A program made the position numbers and the translations under genes. A DNA stretch of 64,000 nucleotides from Paraburkholderia aromaticivorans (lineage in GTDB: Bacteria; Pseudomonadota; Gammaproteobacteria; Burkholderiales; Burkholderiaceae): contig NZ_CP022993.1 of the NCBI RefSeq assembly GCF_002278075.1, forward strand, positions 62,001-126,000, given 5' to 3'. Below the pieces are notes generated by a model, which saw nothing but the letters and a program-made list of their open reading frames with translations, did no database searches and was not told the DNA's origin. Of this stretch, positions 15,874-24,325 are shown in pieces (position 1 is the first letter of the stretch; each line of letters starts with the position of its first letter).

Positions 15874-17354
15874 GTGACACCTCCTTGCTGCAATTCACGC
15901 AGGCGCTGCGCCAGCGCATCGATTTCCGCACTATGCGGACGTTCCACCAGATGCGGATCGGCACCGAGATTATCCGGGGCGACGAAACTGGTCGCGTCGA
16001 TGATAAGATGGTGGCCCTTGCCAGGCACTTCGGCAGACGGATCGATCGGCACCATGGCCATATTGGGCAGCACGATAATATCTGTGGCGCGGGTCCGCGT
16101 CGAAAGCGCCCACATCACATCGTTCAGATTGAACGGGTCCACCGTTTCATCGACCAGGATGATGTTCTTGAGATACATCAGCCCGTGCGGTGTCCCCAGC
16201 GCGCGCATTGCCACCGACTTGGCGAAACCGCCATAACGGTTGCGCACCGAGATCACCGCCGTCATGCCGTGCTGATACATGGCATTAACCGCTTCGACCT
16301 CCGGGAAATCCTTCTTGAGTTGTGCGTAAACGGGCGCCGAGGTATTGAGGCCGATCAAGGTGTCGTGTTCGGTCCATCCCTTGCCGATATAAATGCTTTC
16401 GAAAATCGGGTCCGTACGGTGCGCGATGCGCGTAATGCGGAACAGCGGGACTTTGCGCACCCCGCTGTAGCTGCCCGGAAACTCGCCGAACGGCCCCTCG
16501 GTCTCGCGATGGTTGAGCAACAATTCCGCCTCGATCAGGATTTCGCTATCGGCCAGGATATCAGTGCCGTTGGCGGCTTTTGTAAGGCGTAGCGGCGCTC
16601 CCATCATCTGCGAAGCGTAGGCGTACTCGGATTCCTCGTAACCGACCGGCGTCGCGGCGAACAGCACCATCGCTGGATGGTTGCCCAGCATTACGGAAAT
16701 ATGCAACGGCTTGCCGTTCTGCTCGGCAGCCATGATGTGCCGCCCCATGTCGTGCGAGGGGATCGATAGCAGGGTAAAAGTGTCGCCCCCCATGGGCTGG
16801 ATGCGGTAAATTCCAACATTCTGCTTGCCGAACTCGTCCGGATCAAGCGGGTCGCGGCTCACCACGCACGCCTTGCCAATGTAGAAACCCCCATCGCTGG
16901 CGTTGATACGATGCAACGGCAATAGTTCGTAGAGGTTGAAGTCTTTTTCCCGGACGTTCTCGAATATCGGCGCCTGATCCGTTGCCACCCATTCGAGCAG
17001 CGGTTGATCAGATCCCCAGCGCTTGATCAGATCGAAAAACAGTTCGCGCACGGTGGCAGTCTTGGGTTGCCCCATCAAGATCGCCAGATTGGCGAAGCTG
17101 CCGTGAACATTGACCGCGAGGCGCTTGCCCGGATAACCGCGAATCCGATCGAAAAGGATCGCAGGACCGCCGCCGGGATCGTTGCCAGCGGCCACGGCGA
17201 TATGACGGATATCGGGCTCGGGCAGCACGGCATCCGGCCACTGCACGTACTGCGCATGCTCGGACAACAGATCGAGAAAGTCGCGCAGGCACCGCACCCG
17301 CTTCGCAACCTGGTGCGCCATGGCAGACAGCGCCACGCCTTTGTCAGTGACCAT
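15870..17354 (-). CDS. UbiD-family aromatic acid decarboxylase (subunit C)
   Basis: This 494-residue protein is the prenylated-FMN-dependent catalytic subunit. Visible segments are NVGIYRIQPMGGDTFTLLSIPSHDMGRH (around 175-200), the catalytic-loop motif ETEGPFGEFPGSYSG (around 285) and MTAVISVRNRYGGFAKSVAMRALG (around 370). With the D subunit and UbiX it makes a VdcBCD-type non-oxidative decarboxylase of 4-hydroxybenzoate, vanillate or a similar acid. The start ATG has GGAG upstream and overlaps the aldehyde dehydrogenase stop by 11 bp. Cotranscription with a methylhydroxylase and aldehyde dehydrogenase suggests that its substrate is the acid made by them. Confidence 0.88.
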   Translation of the reverse strand: MVTDKGVALSAMAHQVAKRVRCLRDFLDLLSEHAQYVQWPDAVLPEPDIRHIAVAAGNDPGGGPAILFDRIRGYPGKRLAVNVHGSFANLAILMGQPKTATVRELFFDLIKRWGSDQPLLEWVATDQAPIFENVREKDFNLYELLPLHRINASDGGFYIGKACVVSRDPLDPDEFGKQNVGIYRIQPMGGDTFTLLSIPSHDMGRHIMAAEQNGKPLHISVMLGNHPAMVLFAATPVGYEESEYAYASQMMGAPLRLTKAANGTDILADSEILIEAELLLNHRETEGPFGEFPGSYSGVRKVPLFRITRIAHRTDPIFESIYIGKGWTEHDTLIGLNTSAPVYAQLKKDFPEVEAVNAMYQHGMTAVISVRNRYGGFAKSVAMRALGTPHGLMYLKNIILVDETVDPFNLNDVMWALSTRTRATDIIVLPNMAMVPIDPSAEVPGKGHHLIIDATSFVAPDNLGADPHLVERPHSAEIDALAQRLRELQQGGVT

Positions 17355-18792
17355 GGCTGGCTCCGGGCGTTTGAATCGTCACCCACTTCCATTCGGTACA
17401 GTGATCGATGTCCGTCACCGTGCCTTCACGCCCCATTCCCGATTCGCCGACGCCGCCAAAAGGCACATGCGGTTCGTCGTACAACGACGGGGCGTTGATA
17501 TGTACCATGCCCGAGCGAATGCCGCTAGCCAGACGAATCGCCTCGGTCAGATTCTGGGTGTAAATGGCCGCCGAGAGACCGTAAACGGTGTCATTGGCAA
17601 GACTCAGCGCCGCTTGGGGCGACTGCACGGGATAAACGGATGTTACCGGGCCGAAGGTCTCCTCGTAGTAACACTCCATCTCCGGCTTGACGCCCGTGAG
17701 TATCGTCGGCAGACATCGGTTACCTGCCCATTTGTTGCCGGTCACGACCAGGGCACCTTGCGTCACGGCATTGTCGATGTGACGCTGGATGCGCTCACGC
17801 TGGCGCACCGAGATAATGGGTCCGGTCCAGGTGCCGGGATCGCGCAGGTCACCATGGCCGATGGCCTCGGCAGCCTCCGCGAAACGCCCAAGGAACTCGT
17901 CATGCACGGCGCTCTCGACCAGAATCCGGCTCGAGCCCATGCATACCTGCCCCTGGTAGAGGAACATCCCCATTACTGCGCCCTGTACGGCGGCGTCGAG
18001 ATCCGCATCCTTGAGGACAACAAGGGGGCTTTTGCCACCCAGCTCGAGCAGGGAGCGCTTGAAGTGTCGGCCACACAGTTCGGAAAGATGGCGCCCCACC
18101 CGCGTGGAGCCGGTAAAGTTGAGGCCCCGATTCAAGGGATGCGCCACGAGGCAGTCACCGATCTCTTCGCCGAAACCGGTGATGACGTTGAAGCTGCCGG
18201 CAGGAAGGCCCGCGTCGCGGAACAGCTCCGCGACCCGCACGGCAAGCACCGGCGCATGTTCGGACGCTAGCAACACGACAGTGTTGCCAGTGGCCAACGG
18301 CCCGGTGCATTGCTTCATCGCCTTGATCAGGGGCACATTGAACGGGGTGATGCAGGCAAATACGCCCAGCGGCTCGCGCACAGCCAGTGACAACCGTCCC
18401 GGCGTATCCGAAGGCAGCGTCAGTCCGCTGATGCGCCGGGGAATGCCGGCGGCGGCGCGCAAATGGGCCAGCGCGTACTTGAGCTCGAACTGCGCCTTGA
18501 TGAGCGGCGAACCGATCTCGTCAATCAACACCTCAATGAAGACCTCCGCGCGCTGCTCCAGCAATTCGGCGGCCTTGATCAGCCAGTTTTCGCGCTGCGC
18601 CGGTGCGGTTTCGCGATAACTTGCAAACGCCGCGTGCGCGGCCTGAACGGCCAACTCTACATCCTCTGGGGCGCCGCGGCTCGCTTCGGCGTAAGGCCGA
18701 TCGTTTTCCGGGTTCAGATCCTGGAAAGTAGCGCCGCTCTTAGCGTCACGAAACTGGCCATCGATCCAGAGCTGCGTCTTGACAATTGCCAT
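17344..18792 (-). CDS. aromatic aldehyde dehydrogenase
   Basis: This NAD(P)-dependent aldehyde dehydrogenase of 482 residues shows FTGSTRVGRHLSELC (cofactor loop, around 220), the catalytic Glu region LLELGGKSPLVVL (around 245) and the catalytic Cys in FLYQGQVCMGSSRI (around 280). The ATG at 18792 (MAIVKTQLW) with GGAG about 8 bases upstream is preferred; an ATG at 18807 is also in frame. Position right after the cytochrome subunit, as for pchA beside pchCF in Pseudomonas, implies oxidation of 4-hydroxybenzaldehyde or vanillin. Confidence 0.85.
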   Translation of the reverse strand: MAIVKTQLWIDGQFRDAKSGATFQDLNPENDRPYAEASRGAPEDVELAVQAAHAAFASYRETAPAQRENWLIKAAELLEQRAEVFIEVLIDEIGSPLIKAQFELKYALAHLRAAAGIPRRISGLTLPSDTPGRLSLAVREPLGVFACITPFNVPLIKAMKQCTGPLATGNTVVLLASEHAPVLAVRVAELFRDAGLPAGSFNVITGFGEEIGDCLVAHPLNRGLNFTGSTRVGRHLSELCGRHFKRSLLELGGKSPLVVLKDADLDAAVQGAVMGMFLYQGQVCMGSSRILVESAVHDEFLGRFAEAAEAIGHGDLRDPGTWTGPIISVRQRERIQRHIDNAVTQGALVVTGNKWAGNRCLPTILTGVKPEMECYYEETFGPVTSVYPVQSPQAALSLANDTVYGLSAAIYTQNLTEAIRLASGIRSGMVHINAPSLYDEPHVPFGGVGESGMGREGTVTDIDHCTEWKWVTIQTPGASHGH

Positions 18793-18803
18793 TTTTGTCT
18801 CCA

Positions 18804-19199
18804 TCAATTTTTGTTTTTTGCCGGCAAGCCGACATGCGGTCCCGCCGCGAGATAACGCGACAGCGCATCAAGCTCCTGGTTACTGATCTCGGCGGGACGG
18901 AAGGCGGGCATCAAGCCGCGTCCATTGCGTACGAGATACCTGACGAAATCGACAGTGAGATTGTCGCGCTGGACCAGCGCCGCCTTATCCATGCCGTAAT
19001 ACTTGGCCAGTGCGAACGTGCCGGGATTTTCCACCCCAAGGGCGTGGCACACGGCGCAGTAATGCGTGTAAACCGCCTGCCCCTTCGCCATGATGTCGGC
19101 GTCGAAAGGCCCTGCGGCCTGAGCTGCGCGCAGGCCCATGCCGCCAAGCAGCAGCGCCGCGAGCATATTGTTCAGCAAAACCGATGACACGCGCTTCAT
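18804..19199 (-). CDS. pchC: cytochrome c subunit of p-cresol methylhydroxylase
   Basis: The 131-residue protein has a Sec-type signal (MKRVSSVLLNNMLAALLLGGMGLRAAQA), one haem-binding CAVCH (around residue 50) and an axial Met in GLMPAFRP (around 100). It fits the small periplasmic cytochrome that takes electrons from the PchF flavin. The ATG at 19199 follows a near-perfect AAGGAGGTC and overlaps the pchF stop (ATGA). This makes the methylhydroxylase periplasmic and coupled to the respiratory chain. Confidence 0.85.
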   Translation of the reverse strand: MKRVSSVLLNNMLAALLLGGMGLRAAQAAGPFDADIMAKGQAVYTHYCAVCHALGVENPGTFALAKYYGMDKAALVQRDNLTVDFVRYLVRNGRGLMPAFRPAEISNQELDALSRYLAAGPHVGLPAKNKN

Positions 19200-20533
19200 G
19201 CCTTGACCTCCTTGCGCATAGTTTTCGGCCATATCCCCATCTTGCCGGGCGATAGAATGCCTTGCGGATCGAGGGCGTCCTTCAACTTTTCGTGCTGCCG
19301 CCAGAGCGATCGGTCGTTCCAGTTGTATGTAGCGGCAATCTGGTCCATGAAATCGATGTGCGTGCGATATTCACCATAACCGGCCTCTGACGCCGCCCGG
19401 ACCAGTTCGCCAAAAAGTTTGTTTGCCCGCGCCTTCGAGTCCTCGTTATCACGCTCGAAGGTCAGGCAGAAGATATGATGCATGTCGCGCCAGCCAACGG
19501 CGAATTCGCCGCAGTAATCGAATCCGGCGGCATCGCAGCGGTCGCGAATCAGGGCATATTGCCGCATGGCATCGGGCCCGGTAACCGGCGAGATGGGGGA
19601 GAAATCAATGTGCGCGCCATTGGGAATCCAGTTCATCAGGTTGTATTCGGTCATGTTCGGCACGCCCATGCCAAGCTTTTTGCGGTACTCCCACGCCGCC
19701 TCGCCCTTGCGATCCGCATCCAGGTAAACCTTGGCGCCTGGTATTCCCATGAAAATGTCGCGAATAACTTCCCAGGTGTTGTCCATGATTTGTTCCGGAC
19801 CGTAGAGGGCGCCATAGAAATTCCATTCCCCAATACGTAGATCCCGCTTCATTTTTTGGCGCGCGCTCGGCGGCAAGGGACCCCTACCTGTGTAATAGTC
19901 GCTGCGGCGCACCTGCACGGCTGCATCCCAAATCAGCCCAGCCGTCACCGCCACGGCGGGAATCAGCATATTGACCTTGAGCGGACGCAAGGCTTCCGTG
20001 ACCGCTTCCAGATCCTCCTCGCGCTCGAACGTAAACATGTAGGGCCGATAGCCTTGAGGCTCGCGCATCAGCCAAACACCCATCTTGGTCACTACGCCAT
20101 AATTGGACTGGGTAAACAAGCCATCCATACTGGGGCCGAAACCGTATTTGTACAGGTGGGCAGTTTGGCTGTTGGGCAAGGCCCCCATGCCCGTATTCAC
20201 GACGCTGCCGTCAGCCAGAACCACCTCCATGCCGCACTGCATCATCAAGTGGTCGCCATAGGGCGTGTAGCCGACGCCGTGTTCAAGCGTGTTGGGCATT
20301 ACGCCGCCCCAGGCGGGCGCTGCGCAATCGATCCACAGCCTGGAGCCGATTTTCTTCAGGTGTCGATAGAGATCGATATAACTGACGCCGGGCTCAACCA
20401 CAGCGTAACCGTGTTTCTCATTGACTTCGAGAATACGCTTCATCCGCTTCATGTCGAGGACGACGAAGCCGGCCTTGCGTGGCGCCGGACCACCATACGC
20501 AAAATTCTTGCCGGTGCCGATGGTCCACAGCGG
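19196..20533 (-). pseudogene. pchF: p-cresol methylhydroxylase flavoprotein, N-terminus lost
   Basis: About 445 native residues remain, from PLWTIGTGKNFAYGGPAPRK to MGIWPKTMRKEVKA. Family features are readable: the FAD loop GKNFAYGG, VEPGVSYIDLYRHLKKIG, the gate region YTPYGDHLMMQCGMEVVLADG, YKYGFGPSMDGLF and the active-site pair in GYGEYRTHIDFMD. The IS903-like element at 20534 has removed the first 75-80 residues, which in PchF bind FAD and hold an active-site tyrosine. A frame continues for 25 codons into the IS, so a chimeric protein could be made, but it is unlikely to be active. The substrate could be p-cresol, creosol or a 4-alkylphenol. Confidence 0.85.
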
Positions 20534-21650
20534 GGCTTTGTTCGGATGGGTATGAGTTCCCATGCTGCGGACGCAACTATGGATTTTTGACGGAAACGGG
20601 CCTCCCAAATGAATTCCACAGGTTAATGATGTTGGCGATGATCACGCCTTCGCTCTCCTGCGACGCGATCTTCTGCGTCAGGAGGGTGGCCCCAATGCAT
20701 CGCTTGATGCGTGAGATCTGCGCCTCGACCAGCGCGCGTACGCCGTAGCCATATTTCTTGTGGAACGCATAGATACCATTCTCATCGATGTATTTGACGA
20801 TCTGGTCATGCCAGCGGGTCTGATCGTTGCCATGCACGACGGCGTGAGCCGGCGGTGGAATGACGGGCGTCACGCCCGCGTTTGAGAGCGCTTCGGTGCG
20901 CTCGATGCTGTAGTACGCGCCGTCCGCAATCACCCTGTCGAATGGCAGATCCGCGCGCAGGAGCGCGTCCATTCCTTCGCTGTCCGATACTTCTGTGGTG
21001 GTAATGCTGATCGCGTGAATGTTCATCGCCTCGTCGATCGACAGATGCATCTTGCGCCACGGCGTTTGCGTCGCCTTCCTGCCGTACTTCTGTTCGTACC
21101 ACTCACTCGCACGCCCGAAGCTCAGCCCCGTGCTGTCGACGATCATGCTCACTGCTTCGCCGCGCGCGAGCCGTCTGGCCAGTTGCTCGCAGCGCTGCGT
21201 GACACTCACCTTGAGCGCGGCGAACCGGTCGCACAGCTGGCCGGAACTGGGCACCGGAATGTCCAGCCCCCGGGTCGCCCAGTAATCCTCCATGTAGCCG
21301 GTGATCTGCCGCATGCCCCAGCCGAACAGCCGGTAGAACGTATAGACCAGCTCGATGTACGCGCTGGTGTAGGTCGGCTCGCGCCCCGACACGCCCGGTG
21401 TACGGACTTTCGCGTTAATGAACTGCGCCTTCAGATCGCCATCGGGAACATACAGGCTGATCATGCCGCGCTTTCTCAGACTCTGGTTGTACGCACGAGC
21501 GTTCGTCACCCGGTACCCGGGCTTCTTGCGCTTGCGCGCTTCACCCTGTTTCAGCCTGGCTTTGTATGGCATGATCTCGACTGGCTTTATGATGTTGCGC
21601 TTTTACACAAACTGCGGCCACTTTGCAATACCCCCCATCCGAACAAAGCC
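20534..21650 (-). mobile_element. IS903-like (IS5 family) element, copy 2
   Basis: The copy is 1,117 bp between GGCTTTGTTCGG at 20534 and CCGAACAAAGCC ending at 21650. The 9-bp flanks CCACAGCGG and GCGCCGCTC differ. One side is pchF, the other is the end of an IS701-like element, so the two flanks were not originally neighbours. It stands inverted relative to copy 3 at 24326, and recombination between them would flip the 3.8-9 kb region between. Confidence 0.88.
20577..21572 (-). CDS. IS903-like transposase (intact)
   Basis: This 331-residue IS5/IS903-type transposase has MIVDSTGLSFG (first Asp, around 145), RVIADGAYYSIE (second Asp, around 215) and RIKRCIGATLLTQKIASQESE (final Glu region, around 285-305). 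It begins with the basic stretch MPYKARLKQGEARKRKKPGYR typical of the subgroup. It is identical at residue level to copy 3 and is the probable source of activity for all copies. Confidence 0.9.
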   Translation of the reverse strand: MPYKARLKQGEARKRKKPGYRVTNARAYNQSLRKRGMISLYVPDGDLKAQFINAKVRTPGVSGREPTYTSAYIELVYTFYRLFGWGMRQITGYMEDYWATRGLDIPVPSSGQLCDRFAALKVSVTQRCEQLARRLARGEAVSMIVDSTGLSFGRASEWYEQKYGRKATQTPWRKMHLSIDEAMNIHAISITTTEVSDSEGMDALLRADLPFDRVIADGAYYSIERTEALSNAGVTPVIPPPAHAVVHGNDQTRWHDQIVKYIDENGIYAFHKKYGYGVRALVEAQISRIKRCIGATLLTQKIASQESEGVIIANIINLWNSFGRPVSVKNP

Positions 21651-21724
21651 GCGCCGCTCCGGGTTTACGTCGTTTTGTAACAATTCGTGTCCGCGTTCAC
21701 GCGCGGCTTTTTGCGTAAGTCCTA
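21651..21724 (-). repeat. IS701-like end remnant
   Basis: These 74 bp match the outer end of the IS701-like element (compare 13099-13172), ending in GCGTAAGTCCTA. The rest was removed where IS903-like copy 2 now begins. The next IS begins directly at its outer edge. Confidence 0.85.
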
Positions 21725-21730
21725 AAGGTA

Positions 21731-23646
21731 CTCGAGAGTGCCGACTTCTCGCTTGTTTTTTCTCGGACTCGCTCCGGCCTCGGCGCTTTTCATCTGAACA
21801 CCGATCCATTTCCTGGTGATGTGATCCGGCGTGGCCGGTTGCCTTCGTGCACCAGATTCATCGTCAGGCGGCAGTGATCAAACTCACGTTGCTCTATTCC
21901 TCAATCAATGCCTTGTTGATGCTCTCGTAGTTGACTTGCAGGGGCTCACATCGCTCAGCGCATCGCCCACGAAGGACTCAGTGCGGATCTTCCTGTCCCG
22001 CGTATCGCTCGTCTGTCAGTATGCCCCGAACTGGTTCGGGAGGGCCTTGCAATGGGGGGGGGGTGAGTGACCCCGCGCGTCTTTCATCTATCGCGGCGAG
22101 CATCGCCTTGATCGTCTCAATGAGTCTTTCGATTTGAAGGAGCCGTTTGTGCTGCCTATATTGCATATTCTATGCGATACTTCGTAGTGCAAAATAATGT
22201 AGAGAACAACAATGAAACTCTGGACGGCTTGGTGGGACGCGATCTGGCTGCTACGCCCAGCGTTTTCTCGCCTGCGCAGCTTCATGTGGTTCGCAACTGT
22301 CGTCGCTGGCTTGACTGTGCGCACCGAGTTGCTGGGCGTGACCAGCATCGTGCGGGCTCTCAAACTGCGGCCAGCCCTGTACAACAAGCTGCGTGACAGC
22401 CTGCATAGCGACGCCGTGCAGCTCGATCAGCTTTCAGCGCTGTGGACCCAGACGGTGCTGCGCCTGTTCCCTGACCCGCTACGCGTCAATGGCCGACTGG
22501 TTTTGGTCGGCGATGGCATCAAGGTGGCCAAGAGCGGCAGGAAGATGCCCGGCGTCAAGCTGCTGCATCAACAGTCCGACTCCAACACCAAGCCCGAATA
22601 CATCATGGGGCACTCGATGCAGGCGGTCAGTATGCTTGTGCGGGCCGCCCAGAGCGTCTTCGCCGTACCGCTGGCCGTGCGTATTCACGAAGGTCTGGTG
22701 TGGTCCAACCGCGATCGGCGTACCTTGCTCGACAAGATGATCTCGCTGCTTGGCATCGTCTCGGTGCAGCAGCCGTTCTACTTCGTGGCCGATGCCTACT
22801 ACGCTGCTGGCAAGATCGTCAAAGGCCTGCGCGATCGGGACAACCACCTGGTCACACGCGTGAAGTCCAATGCAGTCGCCTGTGCCCCGTACGTGCAGCA
22901 GGGACCGCGCAAACGGGGGCGTCCCAGGCGCTACGGTGAGAAGATCAAACTCAAATCGCTACTGGCTGATCCCCAGGCCTTGCAATCCGCCCCCAGTCCG
23001 GTCTATGGCGAGCACAATGTCACCATTCACTATCGGGTCTGCGATCTGCTGTGGCCGGCGTACGGTCAGCTGGTTCGCTTCGTGGCAGTGACTCACCCAA
23101 GCAGGGGTTCGTGTCTGCTGATGTGCACCGACCTCAGTCTGGATGCCGTCGAGATCATCCGCCTGTATGGATTGCGCTTCAAGATCGAGTACAGCTTCAA
23201 ACAGGCGGTGCATCGGATCGGCACATTCGCGTACCACTTCTGGATGCAGGACATGAAGCCGCTCGCCCGCCGAAACGGCGATCAATACCTTCATCGCGAG
23301 TCACTCGAGTACCGCAACGCCGTCAAGCGCAAGATCCACGCGTACCACGTCTTTATGCACGCTGGCATCGTCTGTCAGGGACTGCTTCACTATCTGGCAG
23401 CGGTGTTCCCTTCACAGGTCTGGAGTTCCTTTGGATCCTGGCTGCGCACTATCCGCCCCGGCATCCCTCCATCGGAGTTGGTCGTCGCCAACGCACTACG
23501 TCAATGCCTGCCCGAATTTCTCGTGAATAGCGCCAAAACCCATTTCTTCGCAAAATTCATCGCAGAAAGGCAGGACCCCGACACATTCGAGATGTTCCGC
23601 CTGGGCACATAGCCGAAAAACCACGCCTGAATTCGGCACTCTCGAG
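21731..23646 (+). mobile_element. complete 1.9-kb insertion sequence with 8-bp target duplication
   Basis: Inverted ends CTCGAGAGTGCCGA (21731-21744) and its complement (23633-23646) enclose 1,916 bp. TAAAGGTA is repeated exactly on both sides (21723-21730 and 23647-23654), proving simple transposition into this place. The insertion lies exactly at the outer edge of an IS701-like end and beside a truncated sigma54 activator gene. About 480 bp precede the transposase gene and hold no gene I can support. Confidence 0.9.
22212..23612 (+). CDS. DDE transposase of the 1.9-kb IS (family uncertain)
   Basis: This 466-residue protein has an acidic strand in RLVLVGDGIKVAKSGRKMPG (around residue 98), a second in FYFVADAYYAAGKIVKGL (around 195) and a C-terminal IIRLYGLRFKIEYSFKQAVHRIG (around 320-340) that resembles the Y-R-E/I-E-x-x-F-K region of IS4-like enzymes. 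It is long for the IS4 group, and the IS has an 8-bp duplication, so I leave the family open. The gene is intact and fills most of the IS. Confidence 0.75.
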   Translation: MKLWTAWWDAIWLLRPAFSRLRSFMWFATVVAGLTVRTELLGVTSIVRALKLRPALYNKLRDSLHSDAVQLDQLSALWTQTVLRLFPDPLRVNGRLVLVGDGIKVAKSGRKMPGVKLLHQQSDSNTKPEYIMGHSMQAVSMLVRAAQSVFAVPLAVRIHEGLVWSNRDRRTLLDKMISLLGIVSVQQPFYFVADAYYAAGKIVKGLRDRDNHLVTRVKSNAVACAPYVQQGPRKRGRPRRYGEKIKLKSLLADPQALQSAPSPVYGEHNVTIHYRVCDLLWPAYGQLVRFVAVTHPSRGSCLLMCTDLSLDAVEIIRLYGLRFKIEYSFKQAVHRIGTFAYHFWMQDMKPLARRNGDQYLHRESLEYRNAVKRKIHAYHVFMHAGIVCQGLLHYLAAVFPSQVWSSFGSWLRTIRPGIPPSELVVANALRQCLPEFLVNSAKTHFFAKFIAERQDPDTFEMFRLGT

Positions 23647-24302
23647 TAAAGGTAAATGTTCGGGTAATTACTGCCACTAATGAAAACCTCAAACAGGCGG
23701 TAAAAAGCCGGCGTTTCCGTGAGGATCTTTTCTATCGGCTGAATGTGTTTCCAATTGTTATTCCACCTTTGCGTGAAAGAAAGGATGATATCCCGCTTTT
23801 GCTGGAATTTTTCATAAAGAGATTTTCAACGAGGCATGATCGGTGCCTCAAGGGCTTATCCGGCCGTTCGCTTCAGCTATTGCTGGATTACTCGTGGCCC
23901 GGGAACGTCCGCGAGATGGAGAATGTGCTCGAACGTGGTGTTATCCTCGCTGAGGAAGGCGGTACGCTCGATGTATGTCACTTGTTTAGTAGCGGTGAGA
24001 CCGTGGAATGTAGGGGTGCTTTTGGTTTAAGCGACCTCGGATCGCTTGTCCTCGATTCCATATCGACGAGTGCTCCCGCCGAGGCGATCGGGAACAGCGG
24101 AAAAGCCCCGGAGGGGCTCGAGGATTGGGCAACGCTTGCCGTACAGATGAACAAAGCGACACTTTGCGAGATCGAAGATGCGCTCGTACGCGCAGCACTC
24201 AAAGCCGCGAACGGGAACATATCGGAAGGCGCACGTCTTCTTGGATTGACACGTGCGCAACTCGACTACCGTGTCAAGAAGAGGTCTGGTTTGAGCGGTT
24301 GA
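23647..24302 (+). pseudogene. sigma54-dependent activator (XylR/DmpR type), C-terminal part only
   Basis: The fragment starts inside the AAA+ domain at VNVRVITATNENLKQAVKSR, continues with FREDLFYRLNVFPIVIPPLRERKDDIPLL and WPGNVREMENVLERGVILA, and ends in a Fis-type helix-turn-helix, GNISEGARLLGLTRAQLDYRVKK. That ending is typical of phenol/xylene sensors such as DmpR, XylR and PoxR. The effector domain, Walker A and the sigma54-contact loop are gone, removed at the left by the 1.9-kb IS. It was possibly the regulator of the nearby methylhydroxylase operon or of a lost phenol operon. Confidence 0.8.
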
Positions 24303-24325
24303 GCTTGCCCGCCGATCTTCGCTGA

